Shown here one piece after another: positions 1 through 8,590 of a stretch of DNA of 15,302 nt; position 1 is the stretch's first letter, and each line of letters starts with the position of its first letter. The DNA lies in contig MU400995.1 in the NCBI GenBank assembly GCA_022578965.1, forward strand, positions 1-15,302. Reading direction: 5' to 3'. The notes beneath the pieces are model-generated. The model was not told where the DNA came from, made no database searches, and worked only from the letters and a program-made list of their open reading frames with translations. Made by a program: the position numbers and the translations under genes. This DNA comes from Xylaria sp. FL1777 (taxonomy: Eukaryota > Ascomycota > Sordariomycetes > Xylariales > Xylariaceae).

Positions 1-256
1 AAAATAATACTAATTAATAAATTAATAAATAAAGCTTAACTTTTAATTATTTAAGCTTAAAATATTATAATATAATAAAATATTTTAATTATAAAATTAA
101 CATTAAATATAAATATTATTATAAAAAGTCTTAAGCAATATTATAATTATTATTTTTAAGTTTTATTAATAAATAGTTTATAAGTATAAGTAGTATATAT
201 ATATATACAAAATAAACTTTAGCTTAAAAATTAATAAAAGTTCTTTAGACTAAAAT

Positions 257-353
257 ACATAGAACGTAAGCTTTAGACCTATAGATACATTTGCATAGGC
301 CCCCGAAGGGGGTAGGTCGTGGCTTGCAGCGGGCGCAGCCCGCTGTTCTATGT
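257..353. other. Multi-hairpin structured module
   Basis: A 9-bp outer stem (257-265 ACATAGAAC with 345-353 GTTCTATGT) encloses three hairpins. The first pairs 278-282 with 295-299. The second pairs 301-304 with 309-312. Read on the minus strand it can form CCCC-UUCG-GGGG, a classic very stable RNA tetraloop hairpin. The third is an 8-bp perfect stem (327-334 with 338-345) around a GCA loop. Beyond a 1-nt offset the outer stem continues as TAGACT (246-251) with AGTCTG (358-363). The folding is read by eye, not energy-calculated. It could be a DNA cruciform, the hairpin of a miniature transposon, or a structured RNA, more likely from the minus strand because of the UUCG loop. It is not a tRNA: arm sizes and the conserved T-loop do not fit. 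Confidence 0.7.
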
Positions 354-378
354 TTCTAGTCTGAGGCACCTGAGATAA
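354..378 (+). repeat. Left 25-bp inverted arm of the GC island
   Basis: Positions 359-378 read GTCTGAGGCACCTGAGATAA and are a perfect reverse complement of 1047-1066. The match extends outward to 354-378 with 1047-1071 with one mismatch (position 358 A versus the G expected), itself a transition. The inner end coincides with the end of homology between repeat copies A and B. The arm pair could be terminal inverted repeats of an element of about 718 bp, but no convincing target-site duplication is seen outside the arms. Confidence 0.85.
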
Positions 379-390
379 ATTGGGACCCGG

Positions 391-690
391 CCGTACTAGC
401 CGTATTAGCTTTAGCCATACAAGTACTAGCTATACATCCAGCCGTATGGGCCCTAGCTATATACGGGTTCCAGCCGTATAGGTTTTATCTATATAGGCCC
501 CATCTGTATGTATGTTTCTGGCTGTATGGAAGTTCTAGCTATTGGTCCTAGCCATATATAGGTGCTAGCTATACAAGCTCTAGCCATACAGGCCCGGGCT
601 GTATAGGTCCGAAGGGGTGTAGGTTCCAGCTGTATAAGTCCTGGCCACATAGGCCCTACCTATATAGATCCAAAGGGGTGTAGGGGTGCC
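391..690 (+). repeat. Degenerate 15-bp tandem array
   Basis: About 20 imperfect units follow the loose pattern TAG-CYRTATA-GGYCC. Anchors of the TAGC/CAGC type fall at 397, 412, 427, 439, 454, 471, 486, 501, 519, 536, 549, 566, 581, 596, 627, 642 and 657, so 15 bp dominates with some 12-18 bp steps and two double steps. A higher-order repeat of about 61 bp is also visible: RAAGGGGTGTAGG occurs at 611-623 and 672-684. Frames of the array contain TAG stops, so a coding repeat is unlikely. It resembles minisatellite DNA inside a non-autonomous element. Confidence 0.8.
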
Positions 691-898
691 GGCTGAAGCC
701 TTTGGCCGAAGGGCCCAAAGGGGCCCCTTCAGGACCTATGGTCGAAGGGTCCGGAAAAAGAAAAATACCGGCCATAATAGCTGGTGTAGAAGGTAGGTGC
801 TAGCCGAAGCCTTGGCTCAAAGGGCTCGAAGGGCTCAAAGGGCCCTAGCCGAAAGGGCTAGCATTAAAGGTGTAGGGCCCATAGGGTAAGGCCCAAAG
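691..898 (+). repeat. GAAGGGC/AAAGGGC-rich low-complexity block
   Basis: Short words such as GAAGGGC, AAAGGGC and GGGCCC recur throughout. Three consecutive 9-bp units CTCRAAGGG lie at 816-842. A perfect 12-bp palindrome AAGGGGCCCCTT sits at 718-729. A short purine-rich, less GC stretch interrupts it near 751-770. No reading frame or RNA gene is recognised. The block joins the 15-bp array on its left to the hairpin units on its right, and shares the CCGAAG word with the array. Confidence 0.6.
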
Positions 899-1046
899 GG
901 CTGTTTAGCTAGCGTACAGCCATATAGTCGAAGTAAGTGTTGCCTAGTGGTTCGTACGGCAACCTGGTTAAAAGGCTGTTTAGCTAGCGTACAGCTTATG
1001 GTCGAAGGGGTGTTGCTTAGTAGTTAGTACAGCAACCTGGTCGAAG
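899..1046 (+). repeat. Two tandem 73-75-bp units, each with two hairpins
   Basis: Unit 1 spans about 899-973 and unit 2 about 974-1046. Both begin with an identical GGCTGTTTAGCTAGCGTACA and end with GCAACCTGG followed by a short tail. Hairpin one pairs GGCTGT with ACAGCC in unit 1 (899-904 with 916-921); unit 2 has the same 5' arm and ACAGCT. Hairpin two pairs 939-944 GTTGCC with 958-963 GGCAAC in unit 1, and 1012-1017 GTTGCT with 1031-1036 AGCAAC in unit 2. The second stem therefore differs by a paired change that keeps base-pairing. Both hairpin-two spans are 25 bp. The function is unknown, and no protein frame is seen. Confidence 0.8.
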
Positions 1047-1071
1047 TTATCTCAGGTGCCTCAGACCAGAA
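1047..1071 (-). repeat. Right 25-bp inverted arm of the GC island
   Basis: Positions 1047-1066 are the exact reverse complement of 359-378, extending to 1071 with one mismatch. Unlike the left arm, it is not followed by the hairpin module. Instead it overlaps the start of a different inverted-repeat module (1059-1169). The last codons of the minus-strand open frame at 1047-1220 also fall inside this arm. Confidence 0.85.
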
Positions 1072-1169
1072 TGGTCCTTGCGTTTGTACCTCCCTAGCCA
1101 CACCACCCTTCTACCAATTACAACCCTTTTTACCTCTTTTAATACAAACTTGGAATTCTGGTCTAAAGC
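1059..1169. repeat. Second inverted-repeat module beside the island
   Basis: Positions 1059-1072 (GCCTCAGACCAGAAT with its flank) pair with 1155-1169 (ATTCTGGTCTAAAGC) at 13 of 15 bases, and both mismatches are transitions. The enclosed roughly 80 bp are pyrimidine-rich on the plus strand and differ from the hairpin module at 257-353. The arm word AGTCTGAGGCACC is the same one that bounds the hairpin module and the island, here in decayed form. It may be a sister miniature element or a second end of one composite element. Confidence 0.6.
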
Positions 1170-1180
1170 AACTATGTTGA

Positions 1181-4100
1181 TTTTCTTGCTTATGTTCTTA
1201 TTTAAAAAACAACAAACCATAATTTATTTACGCAGCAACTTTAAATCCGTTTAAAGTTATACTTAATTAATTAATTATTATATTTTATATACAGTTATAT
1301 TTTTTTCGTATTTTTTTAACGCTTAGTTTTTGTTGCATTATATATTATAGATTTTTTAACCAAAATATTGTTTTTTTTACTATTGTTTTTTTTGCGATTA
1401 CTTTGCTTGCTTATATAGTTTATTATATTAGCGTTTATATTACTTTTTATATTTAAATTAACTAATTTTTTTAATATTACTTTTATTATTTTTAATTTTA
1501 AAAATAATTTTAATTATAAAAATAATAACTTAAATAAAAAATCTAATTTTATATGCTAGTAATAAGTTATAATAAATATATAAAAGTATTAGCATTATAA
1601 TTATAATTAAAGCTATAATTTTTGTTAGTTTTTAAAAGAATAGCTTTTATTGCAAACTATAATTAATAACTAATTAAAGCTATAAATATGCAAAATAGTT
1701 AATATATTAAAAAATCCTAAAGTTTAATAATGTTTTTAAAAAGCTAATATTTAAATAAAATTTAAAAAAAATAATATAAATTATAATATTGCTAACATTT
1801 TTACATTTTAAAATAAGCTTTTTACTTTATTTAAACAATTAGCCTTTATTAAATTTAATTTTAAAGCATTTAAAGCTTTTAATAAAAAGCTTTGCTAAAT
1901 TAAAAATGTTTATAATACGCAATAAATCAAAAAGTTACTTTGTTTTTTTTAGTTTTAAATTTAAAACGCATTTTTATATTTTGCTGCCTTTTTTTTAAGT
2001 ATTTTTATAAATTAGCAAATTAAGCATAAATTTTATAATATAACTAAAGCTAATATACTGTTTTTTTATATTGCTAAAGCATATATAATTATAGCTTTAT
2101 TATTAAATATATATATATTTTTAATAAGCAATTTTTTATAATAATCTATTAGTATTTATTTTTATAGTAATAAAACATAAACTTAAATAATTAATACTTT
2201 TGCTTAATTTAAAATATATATTAACTATAAGTTTGTTTTAAAATAGCTAAATAAAATAGCTAAACAAAGTTATATATATAGTAGCTAATTAGCTAATATT
2301 TTAATACTTAAATTAATAAATATATAGCTTAACTTAAAACATATTATTTATAACTTAAGTATTATATTTATATATAATAATTTTAACTTTAAAAATAATG
2401 TTTAAAATCTTAGTATAAATTATAAAAATATTATGCAAAATTTAACTAACTGTTTTATAATTACTAGTTTAAATATGCTTAGCTTATTTATATAATTATA
2501 ATAATATATTATTACTTTTTTTAAAAAAAAATAGCTTTTTTTTTATTTAATGCTAACTTTAGCTTATATAAATAAAACAACTAATTATTTATTAATTTAT
2601 GCTGTTTATTTTTTATTTAAATTATTATATTTAAAAAAGTTTGCTTTATTTTTAAATATTATATAACTATAAAATAACGTTAGCTATATTTTATAAACTT
2701 TTGCTATTTATAAAAACAAAAAAAAAATATTTAAAATATATTAAGTTTATAATACTTTATTTTATATTATTTTAAATTATTAAAACTATAATAAATAATT
2801 TGTAATAATATATAAAAATTAAAAAACTACATTTTTTATTTAAGCTATAATAGCTACTTAAATAAAAGCAAGCAATATATATAACTATAAATAATAAATG
2901 CTTTTTATATTAGCTTTTTTTTATATTGCGCTAAATTTTATTTAACTAATTTTTTGAACTTTTTAAGATTTTTTTATAAAACATAACATATAATTTTTTA
3001 GCTATAAGCAGCATATTAAAAAAAATAAAGTTTAATATTATTAAGCTTTATTATTGCTATATAATAAGTTTTATGCTTATATTTTAACGTTTTTAATTTA
3101 TAACTTAGTTAAATTTAATATATTATTTTTTAATAAAATTTAATTAAACTATATTTAAATAATATTAAAAAGCATAAATCTTATATTACTTAAGCAAAAA
3201 ATTATAGCTTTATAGTTTTAATAGTTAAAATATATAAATTAAACAAAAAAATATACTTAAAACAAAAGTAAATTAATTAATATTAAGTTTTAAAGCTATT
3301 ATTAATACATAAATATTATAAAATATTTATTTATAATAACTATAATAGTTTAGCTTAATAATTATAAAATGCTATATTAAATTATTTTTTATTTTTTTAT
3401 TTTTTTTTATAAAAAAAAGTTTAATTATTATAAACTAAAAATGTTATATTTTGCTTAATTACTTTATTTTAATGTTATAAAACTAAAACTTATAACAAAA
3501 ATACTATAGTTAAGCTTTATTTAATATACTATAGCTAAAAGCAAATAAAAAACTATTAATTTAGCTTTAAAGCATATTAATAATGCTTTTATAATTAATA
3601 TAAAAAATAATAAGAACTTTATATAAAATATTTTTATTATATTTAATTAATTAATTATTATAAGCTTTTATACTGCTTTAATTTATAATAATATAAAATA
3701 ATTTTTTTAAATATATTAAAATAAATAGCATACTTTTTTTTTTACTAATTAAAATATTATTAAATATATTTACAAAATATATATTAATAGTAATACTAAA
3801 AAATGTATTAATAATTATATTACATTATATAATCTTTTTAATGCGTTAAATTTATTAACAAAAAAAAAGCAATAATTTATTAATACTAAAATTAATAAAT
3901 TTAATACTAAAGTTATTTAACTAATTAAAGTTTTAATATAATAAAACATACTAAGTTTAGCTAATAAAAATAAGCTATTTATTAAAAGTAATAAAAAATA
4001 GCAGCTATATACTTTTAATTATAAAAAAGCAAAAAAAAAAAAAAAAAAAACTAAAAAACTATAGCTAAATATAAATTAACGCAAAATATTATATATGTTT

Positions 4101-6488
4101 TACCTTTTTTGCTTTTTTTTTAGCCTTTTAAAACTACTATTTGCTAGCAATTTTTTATTATGCTTTAATAATTTAAATTATATTAGTAAATTTATAACTA
4201 ATAATATATTTATATATATAAAAAAAACACTTAAAAATAATATAATTATAGTTAGTTTTGCTAAAAACAATAAAATAAAAATTATAATTACTATTAAGCA
4301 TAAAGCTAATTAGCTTAATTATATATTAAGCATTTAATAAATATTTAACTGCTGTTTTATTTATATTTTTAGTGTTAATTTTAAAGTTAAACAAAGTATG
4401 TTTTTAATAGCATTTCTAATTTATGCTTTATTTATAAAATGCTTAACATGTTTATTAAAAGCATGCTAATATATTATAAAAAACTTAGTATATAAAACAT
4501 AGCTATATTTTTTTTATTTATTTTATTTAAATATTTTTATAACATTATAAACTAAAAAAAACATAATATTTATATTAATTACTTTATTAAACATAATAAT
4601 AATATATTATTAAACTTTTTTAGCATAAAATATTTTATTATACTATTAATAGCAAAGTTTAAATATTAATATAAGTTTGCAAAGTATTTTACGTAGAATT
4701 TTTAAAGCTTTTGCTATAAAAACTAAAAAATAGTTTTTTTTTAAAGCATAAACTGCTAGTATATTTTTAGCAGCAACTTTAATAGTTAGCTAAAATTATA
4801 ATAATATAAGTTGTAGCATACTTTTTATTATATATTTTTTTGCTTTTTAATATTTTTATTATTTAGCTGCTATAAAAACTATAAAGCATACTTTTTAAAG
4901 CATTTTGCATTTATAAATTTATATATGTTTAGCTAAACAGCTTATAGCTTATTTTTAAACTTTAGTTTAGCTTTAGTTTATTTAGCAAGCTTAACTAGCT
5001 TAAACTATTTTAATTTAAAATTAACTATTAAACTATTTTTATTTTTAAGCTTATTAGTTATAATTAATTAATAATTTAATAATATAAACTATATATAACT
5101 AAACATTAAACTTTTTAATGTGCTATTATTTATATTTATTATAAAGCGCAAATTATTTTAATTGTTTTTTAATAGCTTTTTTTTATATTTTAGTTTAAAA
5201 AGCTTAACTTTTTACGCTTTTAATAAATTAAAATACTAATAAAAAGCAAAAAAAAATGCTATTTTTTATATTATATTATTTTAAACAGCTTAGCTAAACT
5301 TTTGTAACAAGTTTAAAAGGTTTTTAAAAGTAATAAAACTAAACTAAATAATATATATTATGTTATAAATATTTATTTTTATTTTAAAAGCTATAATAGC
5401 AAGTATAATTTAACAAAAAAAGTCTAGCTTTATAAACTTGTTATATAACTACTATTAGTTATTAAAACATATATTTATATTATATTTTTAAACAAAGCGC
5501 TTTATTTTAATTAAAATAAACTTTAATCTTTAAAGCTATATTATTAAAAAATAACGCATAGCAATAAGCTTTTTTTTGCTATTTATAAAAACAATAGTTT
5601 TAAAAATTAAATATGCTATATTATGCTATATTTTATTAATTAAAAAACTTAATTACTAGTAATTTTTTATAATAGTACTTTTTTTTATAAAATAAACAAC
5701 AAAAAATATATTAAGCTAATTAATTAAAGCATAAACAAATTGTAGTTTTTTTAAATAAGTATTTTGCTATTAAAATCTAGCTTTAAGCAATATAAACTTT
5801 TAAGCATTTAAGCTTAATATAGCAATATAGCTAAACTATAATATATTTTATAAAACTAACGCTTTTATATAATATATATTAAAGTATATAATTTAAAAAT
5901 CTTTTTATTAATAAACTATATAAAGCTTATTAATAGTTATAAATATAATTTTTTAATTAAACAAAAAGTTATAAAACAAATTAATAAAATGTTTTTAAAT
6001 AGCTTATTTAACCTTAAAAATAACATATATAAAGCGTTTTAAAGCTAATTTAGCTTATATAATATTATTTTATTAAACAATAAAAATATACTTTTATAAC
6101 TACTTATATAATATTAATTAACTTTTGTTATATTATTTATTATTAATAATAAATAAATATTAAAAATTTAAGCAATTAAATTAAACTAGTTATATTTTAA
6201 TTGTTTTAATAAACATAATTGCAAAGTTATTATACTTTATATAATAACTAAAATAATTTGCAATATAATGCTTTTTTTATAATTAGTTTAAGCTATTAGT
6301 ATAATATTACTATAACAAAATACTATATGCTAAATTAATTTAACTTGCTTAGCTTTAAGCTTAAGCTTATATAATTTGTTAAATTAACAACAATTTAAAA
6401 TAGCACTAATAATAGCTTATATAAAATTATATTTTAATATATGTTATTAATTATATTTTAATTGCAGCAAAATATACTATATAAAATA
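1181..6488. other. AT-rich, mutation-saturated desert without genes
   Basis: G+C is very low; 37 of 300 bases by hand count at 2221-2520. Stops are dense in all frames. A 72-codon plus-strand frame at 4095-4313 is only low-complexity Phe/Leu/Asn/Ile/Lys sequence and is not called. The plus strand is T-rich near 1261-1500 (33 T to 16 A in 1321-1380) and mixed further on. A 20-nt A run lies at 4031-4050. No promoter, terminator, RNA gene or transposon domain can be recognised. Any gene or transposon that once lay here is mutated beyond visual recognition. Confidence 0.85.
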
Positions 6489-6641
6489 CTAAATATAATT
6501 GCTAAATAAATGCTTTAATACTGCATTATTAGCTAGTTTATCTAGTTTGCTAAGTTCTTTAATAAATTTTAAAAGTTCTAAAGCTATTAGTTTTTCTAAA
6601 AAGTAATTATTAATTAAACTAAAGCTAAAATTATTAAAAGT
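6489..6641 (-). pseudogene. Possible decayed coding fragment, less-mutated patch
   Basis: An open stretch of 50 codons lies between an in-frame TAA (6644-6642) and TAG (6491-6489), with no ATG. The middle translates to an amphipathic, Leu/Lys/Glu-rich helix-like segment, for example YFLEKLIALELLKFIKELSK followed by LDKLANNAVLKHL. Four TC dinucleotides (GA on the coding strand) occur within 6541-6600, whereas the desert has almost none, so this patch kept more of its original sequence. After the TAG the same frame continues with interrupted sequence such as YILLQLKYN, consistent with stops created by C-to-T change in CAA or CAG codons. The fragment ends about 20 bp short of repeat copy B. No family is recognised, and chance in AT-rich DNA is possible. 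Confidence 0.25.
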
Positions 6642-6664
6642 TTATAGTTTTATAGTAAAATAAA

Positions 6665-7043
6665 AAAATAATACTAGTTAATAAATTAATAAATAAAGCT
6701 TAACTTTTAACTGTTTAAGCTTAAAACACTATAATATAATAAAATATTTTAATTATAAAATTAGCGCTAAATATAAGCATTACTATAAAACGCCTTAAGC
6801 AATATTATAATTGTTTTTTTTAAGTTTTGTTAGCAAATAATCTATAGGTGTAAGTAATATACATACGTATACAAAATAAATCCTAGCTCGAAAATCAATA
6901 AAAATGCTTCAAACTAAAATACATAAAACGTAAGCCCTAAACCTACAAATACATTTGCATAGGCCTCTAAACAGAGTAAATCGTAGCTTATAGCAAGCGT
7001 AGCCTGCTGTTCTATGTTTTTAGTTTAAAGCACCTAAAATAAA
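6665..7043 (+). repeat. Dispersed repeat, copy B (direct repeat of 1-379)
   Basis: This is the second copy of the repeat, in the same orientation, 6.66 kb downstream. Its first 240 bp are less decayed than copy A and its last 79 bp are more decayed. The hairpin module is recognisable at 6921-7017. The outer stem has one mismatch. Hairpin two is CTCT/AGAG instead of CCCC/GGGG and still pairs. Hairpin three has one compensated pair (6995 with 7005), one mismatch (6996 with 7004) and one wobble (6991 with 7009). The GC-rich island that follows copy A is absent: beyond 7043 the sequence is A-rich and unrelated. Two direct copies 6.7 kb apart could suggest long terminal repeats, but no primer-binding site, polypurine tract or TG...CA ends are seen. 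Confidence 0.93.
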
Positions 7044-7352
7044 GTTTAATAAAAGAAAGCAAAGCAAAGTTTTGTTAAGCCTTTTGTTTAAAATGCAACA
7101 AGCAAAGTTTTTTAAAAACTTAACTAAATATAATAAGCATAAAAAACAAAAAATAAAAAATAAAAGAAAAAAACTTATAAAAAAAGAAATATAAAATTGT
7201 TAAAACAACAATTATAAAAAAAAAAAGATAATATTACAAAATAAGCTAATTAAACTAGTTAAAAAGCTAAGTATAAAAAAAACATACATAAAAAAAGTTC
7301 TATTTATTAAAAAAATATATATTTAAACTACTATAAAGGTTTAATATATAAA

Positions 7353-7472
7353 CTTAATAAACTTAAGCGTTAAGTTTATTAAGCTTTAAATTTAACAAAC
7401 TTAAGCATTAAGTTTATTAAGCTTTAAACTTAAAACAATATAGCATTAAATTTATTAAAAAAAGCAATATTT
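7353..7472. repeat. 38-bp tandem hairpin units
   Basis: Two clear units (7359-7396 and 7397-7434) and a decayed third (about 7435-7472) repeat at an exact 38-bp period. All share the core AGCRTTAARTTTATTAA. Unit 1 contains a perfect 14-bp inverted repeat (7353-7366 with 7370-7383) around a GCG loop. Unit 2 pairs 8 bp perfectly (7397-7404 with 7408-7415), then further with one mismatch at 7396/7416. Differences among the clear units are transitions. Such dyads may be replication slippage or cruciform products, or the end of a decayed element. Confidence 0.8.
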
Positions 7473-7714
7473 ATAAATTACTACTACTGTTTTTTTTGTT
7501 TATATAATTATGCACTTTTTATATTTAGTTATTTATTTAGTTTTTAGTTTTTTAGCTATTAATTTTTTATAACTGCTAAGCATTAATATATTTATTACTT
7601 TTAATCCTTTAAAACTTTTATTAATGCATAGTAATAAAAGTACTCTAAAAACTTCTTTAACGAACTATTATTAAAAACCTTATTATTATTTATAAATCAA
7701 AACTTTAAAAGCAA

Positions 7715-7740
7715 ACCTGTTATATTAATATATAATAGGT
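7715..7740. repeat. Inverted repeat with 4-nt loop
   Basis: ACCTGTTATAT (7715-7725) and ATATAATAGGT (7730-7740) pair at 10 of 11 positions around TAAT. The mismatch is a G/A transition. The following bases TCCGG (7741-7745) are unusually GC-rich for this desert. Confidence 0.6.
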
Positions 7741-8590
7741 CCGGTATATAAACTAAGCGCTAAAAACCTTAGTATTTATAAACTAGCTAACTATTTAAAT
7801 AAAAGCATTTATAAAAAAAAAGTAAAAATAACTTTTATATAAACAAATTAAAAAAAGAAAGTTAAAAAAATACTTTTATACAAAGATTGTTATAATAATT
7901 ATACAATAAATAAAAAAGCAATAAGCAAATATATTTAACTTTAAAAAAAACACTAAAAACCATAAAATATTGCAAATTTTATATTTTTTTTTATATAACT
8001 ATTTTTTAAGCTATATATAAATGCTTAACATTTTTTTTTACTTTTTTTATTAAACTACTATATAACGTTTAACTTTTTTTTATTTATTTAAGTATAATAA
8101 TTATAATAAGTACTATATAATTATTAAACGTATATAATATATGTATTACTTTAGAATTTTATTACTTGTTAGTAATTTTAAAATAAAAAGCTTTTATAGT
8201 TTATATAAGCATTTTAGCTACATAAAATAACTATAATACTACATAACTAAATAAATATTACATAAAAGTAGCTTTTATAACGAATTATTTAAGCTATAAT
8301 AAAAGCAATTAAAGCACTATATAAAATTTAAACTTTAATATTAACTAAAGGTATTAATGCAATTTAAAACTTATTACTTTTTGTATAACAAATAATTATT
8401 AGCAAACTATTTAAATAATAAGCTATATAAAAAAAAACAAATATATATATTTATATATAGCAATTAAAGAAATAATTAATTGTTAAAATTACTAGTTAAT
8501 AGTTATATAACATTATAACTACTATTTTAGCTTATAATGCAAAGCTAGCAACTATTAATGTTATATTATAATAAAGCAACTATTATATAA

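Larger units (their letters stand above)
1..379 (+). repeat. Dispersed repeat, copy A (direct repeat of 6665-7043)
   Basis: The stretch aligns without gaps to 6665-7043 at a constant offset of 6664. A hand count gives 63 differences in 379 positions (about 83% identity): 59 transitions and only 4 transversions. The homology stops just past the sequence CACCTGAGATAA, and the two right flanks are unrelated. The left end is unknown because the window starts inside or at the repeat edge. At positions 1-240 this copy is the more mutated one: copy B keeps C or G at 27 sites and copy A at 4. From 301 to 379 this copy keeps all 20 informative C/G bases. An 8-bp inverted repeat (32-39 with 51-58) is intact in both copies. 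No reading frame is apparent. It could be a transposon end, a long terminal repeat or a non-autonomous element; the sequence does not decide. Confidence 0.93.
290..1180. other. GC-rich island spared from C-to-T mutation
   Basis: This island is close to half G+C in its core, whereas the flanks are roughly 10-15%. TC, GA, CC, GG and CpA are all common here, while TC, GA, CC and GG are nearly absent in the surrounding desert. The left boundary falls at about 240-300, inside repeat copy A. The right boundary is softer, fading between about 1075 and 1250. Contents in order are the right part of the hairpin module, a 15-bp tandem array, a GAAGGGC-rich block, two 73-75-bp hairpin units, and a pyrimidine-rich stretch on the plus strand at 1080-1150. 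No frame longer than about 60 codons was found. It may be a late insertion, or DNA with too little duplicated length to trigger RIP. Confidence 0.85.
1047..1220 (-). other. 57-codon minus-strand open frame (possible coding relic)
   Basis: The frame runs from ATG at 1220-1218 to TAA at 1049-1047. An in-frame TAA lies two codons upstream of the ATG. The product would be strongly basic in its C-terminal half, with segments such as LKEVKRVVIGRRVV and WLGRYKRKDHSGLRHLR. It is less repetitive in composition than the other frames of the window. The stop and last seven or so codons lie inside the inverted repeat arm, which argues that this is a chance frame in repeat DNA or a fragment of a transposon protein. 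I do not recognise a family, see no Shine-Dalgarno-type or promoter signal that would apply to a fungus, and assign no function. Confidence 0.15.

Noticed and set aside
257..353. tRNA or tRNA-like gene from the cloverleaf-like fold
   Set aside because: Stem lengths, loop sequences and the absence of a T-loop consensus do not match a tRNA; the third stem is 8 bp with a 3-nt loop.
547..735. Minus-strand open frame of about 60 codons inside the 15-bp array
   Set aside because: It is closed by TAG within the array units, and frames of this length are expected by chance in a GC-rich stretch; the repeat units do not preserve it.
391..1046. CRISPR array
   Set aside because: Repeats are degenerate, directly abutting 15-bp units without conserved repeats separated by unique spacers, and there are no cas genes.
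4095..4313. 72-codon plus-strand frame
   Set aside because: Low-complexity Phe/Leu/Asn/Ile/Lys sequence with no domain, in DNA whose composition alone gives such frames over 15 kb.
1..7043. LTR retrotransposon with the 379-bp repeats as long terminal repeats
   Set aside because: Size and direct orientation would fit, but there are no TG...CA ends, no tRNA primer-binding site after copy A and no polypurine tract before copy B. A hairpin module and inverted arms inside the repeat suggest something else. It remains possible if mutation erased the signals.
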